From an uncultured Ruminococcus sp. (GTDB lineage: Bacteria; Bacillota_A; Clostridia; Oscillospirales; Ruminococcaceae), in contig CACZPE010000003.1 in NCBI GenBank assembly GCA_902782875.1, positions 1 to 15,629 of the forward strand: a DNA stretch of 15,629 bases. Reading direction: 5' to 3'. Numbering within the stretch: position 1 is the stretch's first letter; every line of letters starts with the position of its first letter. Position numbers and translations under genes: made by a program. Below, piece by piece: positions 12,891 through 15,629 of this stretch. The notes under the pieces are model-generated. The model was not told the DNA's origin. It saw nothing but the letters and a program-made list of their open reading frames with translations, and did not search any database.

Positions 12891-14252
12891 ATGAAAAAAG
12901 ACCGATACAGGATAACCGAAACGCAGTTTTTTACAGTAGAGGGCTCATCAAGGCGTGAAGGCGGTCTTCCGCTGCCCGAGCCACTGTTTGATACGCTTGC
13001 TGAGTTTTCCCTTGAAAAAAGAATGCCCGACCCGAGAGGACTGGACAGCTATATACTCGATCTTGAGGGCGAGGGCAAGGAGAGAATACTCCGCGCAGGC
13101 GGATATGTCGGTACCATAGTATTAAAGGACGGTACACAGTTTGAGATACTCCCGATGCTTCAGGCGAAGCGCAAGGACGGCACCGTTATATCCAACAAAA
13201 GAGTGTTCCTTGATATGGTAAGCTCGCTCAAGAGCGTTCCCCTGAACAAGAACACGCTCAATACCAAAGCTGCAGAGAACCTGAATATATTTGAAACATT
13301 CATACTTGCGTTCATAAACGAAGTGCACGGCATAGTAAAGAACGGCATCAAAATGGCGTATACTCCCTTTGAGAACAACGAGAACTTCCTCAAGGGCAAG
13401 GTTATATATGCAAAGCACGCCACGAAGAATTTTGCCCATAAGGACAAGTTCTTTGTAATGTATGATGTCTTCACCGTAAACCGTGCGGAGAACAGACTTA
13501 TAAAGTCAACGCTCAAATACCTGCACGATGTCACCAGCTCCGCACGAAGCCGCAACAGGATCGACTCCCTGATAGCAAACTTCGACGGCGTTGAGTACTC
13601 GATGAATTATACCCAGGATTTTGCTGCATCCATACTCGACAGAAGTATGGCAGGCTATTTCAACGCCCTGCGCTGGGCGGAGATATTCCTGCTGGGCAGA
13701 TACATCAGCGTCACAAAGGGCCGCGATGTTGCCTATGGAGTACTGTTCCCGTCAAGACAGCTTTTTGACGGATATACAGTTGCAAATCTCCAGAAGATGC
13801 TGGACAATCAGCGATTCAAGGCTGAGATACAGAAAAAGAACTATCCCATGATGAACCATCCCATGCCGCGTGACAGTGCGCAGGCGCTTGCGGTCATGAC
13901 ATACAGGGAAACGGGCATGAGGGTCGTATTTGATGCGAAGTGGCAGGGCCTTTCGGGCGATGATGAGAACTTCGGCATAAGAGACCAGGATATCATGGAT
14001 ATCTACGATCTGCTGAATATATACCACTGCGACAGCGTATGCTATATATATCCCCTTACAAGAGAGATGCGCGAGGAATCAAGAGAGATCGCGTTCCGCA
14101 ATGAGGACGGTATAATCGGACGTGTATGCTTTGTGGATATAGGCGATATGCAGGGAAGCCTTTCGAGTGTACTTGAGCATATCTTCGGCGAAAAGATCAT
14201 TTCATCGGACAGGAAGGCCGAGATAAAGACGGATATCAAGGTGCAGAAATAA
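12891..14252 (+). CDS. mcrC: McrC-like subunit with PD-(D/E)xK-type nuclease domain
   Basis: A 453-aa protein whose layout fits McrC: an N-terminal McrB-interacting half with TFILAFINEVHGIVKNGI-like helices, a LFPSRQLFDGYTVANL segment at 285-300 (the family's conserved helix before the nuclease), and a C-terminal nuclease fold. The metal-binding DxK is D348-A-K350 in VVFDAKW. The partner Asp, which in most relatives sits in an RPD motif, is not in that form here; D328 in MPRDSA is the best candidate. Helix QDIMDIYDLLNIY (366-378) and SVCYIYP (382-388) match the end of the fold. AAAGGGA lies about 8 nt before the ATG. With the McrB-like protein it would form the nucleolytic complex; no methyltransferase or specificity gene is next to it in the window. 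Confidence 0.87.
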   Translation: MKKDRYRITETQFFTVEGSSRREGGLPLPEPLFDTLAEFSLEKRMPDPRGLDSYILDLEGEGKERILRAGGYVGTIVLKDGTQFEILPMLQAKRKDGTVISNKRVFLDMVSSLKSVPLNKNTLNTKAAENLNIFETFILAFINEVHGIVKNGIKMAYTPFENNENFLKGKVIYAKHATKNFAHKDKFFVMYDVFTVNRAENRLIKSTLKYLHDVTSSARSRNRIDSLIANFDGVEYSMNYTQDFAASILDRSMAGYFNALRWAEIFLLGRYISVTKGRDVAYGVLFPSRQLFDGYTVANLQKMLDNQRFKAEIQKKNYPMMNHPMPRDSAQALAVMTYRETGMRVVFDAKWQGLSGDDENFGIRDQDIMDIYDLLNIYHCDSVCYIYPLTREMREESREIAFRNEDGIIGRVCFVDIGDMQGSLSSVLEHIFGEKIISSDRKAEIKTDIKVQK

Positions 14253-14298
14253 ATACAGGGGCACATCCTGTACTATATAAAACTATACTATATAAAAA

Positions 14299-14334
14299 AG
14301 AGAACAGCCTGACGATAGCTGTTCTCTCTTTTTT
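14299..14334. terminator. Bidirectional terminator between mcrC and response regulator
   Basis: AGAGAACAGC (14299-14308) pairs perfectly with GCTGTTCTCT (14318-14327); the loop is 9 nt. TTTTTT (14329-14334) follows on the plus strand, and AAAAA (14294-14298) gives the T-run on the minus strand. It lies between convergent genes. A smaller TACAGG/CCTGTA hairpin (14254-14272) lies right after the mcrC stop. Confidence 0.9.
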
Positions 14335-14349
14335 ATATACAACTGAATA

Positions 14350-15063
14350 TCAGTATGCATATTCCATCTTGTAGCCTATCCCCGATACAGCCTTGATATA
14401 GCTGGGGTTGTGGGGGTCGGGCTCTATCTTTGCCCTGATGCGGCGTATGTGTTCAACGATAGTCTTGCGCACTTTGTAGGGCTGTTCATGCCATACGCTG
14501 CGGTATATATCGTCTATACTGCAGGCATCGCCGAGATTTGCAAGAAGATATTCGAGTATGCCGTATTCTATCGCGGTCATGCGGATATGGCTGCCCTCGG
14601 AATATACCTTTCTTGTGCGCCTGTCGATGCTTATGACGCCGTTGCTGAGCCTCTGCGGTGCGGCGGGGGTATAAAGCCTTCTGCGAAGAAGCGCAGTCAC
14701 CCTTGCCCTGAATTCAAAATCAGAGCCCCATTCCATGCACATATCGGCACCCTTTGAGAGAGCCATTACGGCGTACATTTCGCTGGTGGTGTCGGGTATC
14801 ATCATAACGGGTATATCCGAGAAGCTGCGCACTCTTTCGAGCATGCCGAAGGCGGGGCGGTCTATACCGCCGTCTCTTATTATAAGAAGATGCGCATTGT
14901 CGGTGCTGTACACAGGGAGATCGGTATCAGCAACGTTCATTTCCTCTCTGATAAGGAGGTTCTGTATCTGTCTGTCTTTTTTCTGTCTGTTGTCATATAC
15001 CAGTATATTAGGTCTGTCGGCGGAATCGGTCAGACCGGCTGATGATAAGTAGATATTCGGCAT
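14350..15063 (-). CDS. OmpR/PhoB-type winged-helix regulator with degenerate receiver domain
   Basis: A 237-aa protein. The C-terminal region (about 140-235) is a clear winged helix of the OmpR type: MTAIEYGILEYLLAN (162-176), DDIYRSVW (184-191), VEHIRRIRAKIE (203-214) and YIKAVSGIGYKME (222-234). Residues 18-128 have the pattern of a receiver domain, but its switch residues are lost or altered: the N-terminal acidic pair reads YDN (23-25), the phospho-acceptor strand reads LLIIRDGG (59-66), the Thr/Ser after strand 4 is Pro (P90), and the conserved Lys is Trp (W112). This suggests phosphorylation-independent control. The start at 15063 has GGAGG 7 nt ahead; an upstream ATG at 15159 would add 32 residues across that site. 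No histidine kinase is next to it in the window. Targets are unknown. Confidence 0.88.
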   Translation of the reverse strand: MPNIYLSSAGLTDSADRPNILVYDNRQKKDRQIQNLLIREEMNVADTDLPVYSTDNAHLLIIRDGGIDRPAFGMLERVRSFSDIPVMMIPDTTSEMYAVMALSKGADMCMEWGSDFEFRARVTALLRRRLYTPAAPQRLSNGVISIDRRTRKVYSEGSHIRMTAIEYGILEYLLANLGDACSIDDIYRSVWHEQPYKVRKTIVEHIRRIRAKIEPDPHNPSYIKAVSGIGYKMEYAY

Positions 15064-15159
15064 GATGCCACCTCCGTTAATATCTGTTTTGTTGTCTTTC
15101 CCTGACAGGAATATCGCCCGATCGGGGAAGGTTGTTTCTTCGTTCTGTAATATATACAA

Positions 15160-15480
15160 CTCAGGGGAAAGAAAAGTTTCACTTTCGGGCTGAATTTACA
15201 AAAAGTTCATAACAAAATTTTTGGGGGATGAAAAATGTTGTTTGTTTTGGTGCAGTAGGCGGGGTATAAGGGATAGCATCTGAGCAGGAGGATACAACCC
15301 GGTTCTATTTGTAATTATGATTTGTAATGATCTGTGGAAAACACAGGGATAGTCTCACTTAATTTCTGTGCATTAAGAAACGTCAGTAAGTGCTCGGATT
15401 AGTATTTATCCTGCGTTTTGCGCCAGCAAAACGAGGCATTTCTTGACACTCCGCCCAAAACTGGTGAAAAAGTGTTGAAA
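15160..15480. other. Non-coding region upstream of the regulator and stable-RNA promoter
   Basis: No convincing gene is seen here. It contains a small perfect hairpin CGTTTTGC (15414-15421) with GCAAAACG (15426-15433), loop GCCA, and a short CTGTG/CACAG hairpin near 15331-15345. A TTGACA-like box near 15444 has no matching -10. The promoter of the minus-strand regulator must lie in or near its start but I cannot identify it well. Confidence 0.5.
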
Positions 15481-15484
15481 AAAG

Positions 15485-15554
15485 GGTACATAAGTACCAA
15501 AAGTAAAAAAAAGGGAAAAAAGTGCTTGACAATGCAGGGGTGATATGATATACT
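15485..15554 (+). promoter_or_regulatory. Strong promoter with UP element, probably for an rRNA or stable-RNA operon
   Basis: A consensus TTGACA (15526-15531), a 17-nt spacer and TATACT (15549-15554) with an extended TG at 15546-15547. A-tracts fill 15499-15522, as in rRNA UP elements. A perfect GGTAC-ATAA-GTACC palindrome (15485-15498) lies just upstream. No start codon or ribosome-binding site follows in the remaining 75 nt. Confidence 0.75.
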
Positions 15555-15560
15555 AAATAA

Positions 15561-15629
15561 GTCGCCTGACGAGAGGGGCTAAAAAGTGCTAAGAAACGGC
15601 ACTGTAAAGCGGCCTGACGGGTGACAGAC
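15561..15629 (+). other. Leader of probable stable-RNA operon (5' part only)
   Basis: GCCTGACG occurs at 15564-15571 and again at 15612-15619. Between them AGTGC (15585-15589) can pair with GCACT (15599-15603). The segment lacks a reading frame with a ribosome-binding site. It fits an rRNA leader, but the mature RNA would lie past the window. Confidence 0.45.

Noticed and set aside
15440..15475. TTGACA-like box near 15444 as a second promoter
   Set aside because: No -10 hexamer lies at 16-18 nt; the sequence there is GAAAAA.

Overview
The window looks like chromosomal DNA of a Firmicute of the Clostridia, most likely a Ruminococcus-type Oscillospiraceae member. This is inferred from moderate G+C, heavy use of ATA and AGG codons, canonical AGGAGG ribosome-binding sites and sigma-A style promoters with 17-nt spacers, and the gene families present. 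No marker gene in the window proves the genus.

Layout. (1) Positions 1-2780, minus strand: a PLP enzyme of the methionine gamma-lyase/YnbB family is followed downstream by a RodA/FtsW-type SEDS peptidoglycan glycosyltransferase, a terminator-like hairpin and a purine/pyrimidine-biased spacer with a 14-bp inverted repeat. (2) 2831-4158: a divergent promoter region, an AraC-family regulator on the plus strand, then a 66-aa two-helix membrane protein that appears to be its own transcription unit (promoter, 5'UTR hairpin, intrinsic terminator). (3) 4166-7905: a heterodimeric ABC exporter pair joined by a TGATG stop/start overlap, preceded by overlapping inverted repeats. (4) 7986-11279: a tightly overlapping four-gene redox cassette (YqhD-like iron/zinc alcohol dehydrogenase, small cupin, extended SDR/epimerase, classical SDR). 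(5) 11280-11818: a 540-bp non-coding region. It holds a phased array of GACATCA motifs every 12-13 nt, a perfect 18-bp hairpin without a T-tract, a second potentially structured segment, and the promoter of the next operon. (6) 11819-14252: a stripped-down McrB-like AAA+ NTPase and an McrC-like nuclease, separated by a hairpin plus T-run, ending at a bidirectional terminator. (7) 14350-15063, minus strand: an OmpR-type winged-helix regulator with a degenerate receiver domain. (8) 15064-15629: non-coding DNA ending in a near-consensus promoter with A-tract UP element and a repeat-bearing leader, which looks like the start of an rRNA or other stable-RNA operon that continues past the window.

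How the parts work together. The ABC pair is one exporter. The four redox genes form one operon that probably reduces or rearranges a small carbonyl or sugar-like metabolite; its substrate cannot be read from the sequence. The mcrBC pair is a candidate restriction/defence module without its own recognition domain. The most unusual signal is the 12.5-nt phased GACATCA array between the redox operon and mcrBC. It cannot be coding, because its period alternates 12 and 13, and it is not a CRISPR. It looks like a multi-site binding platform for an oligomeric protein, either in DNA or in the 3'UTR RNA.
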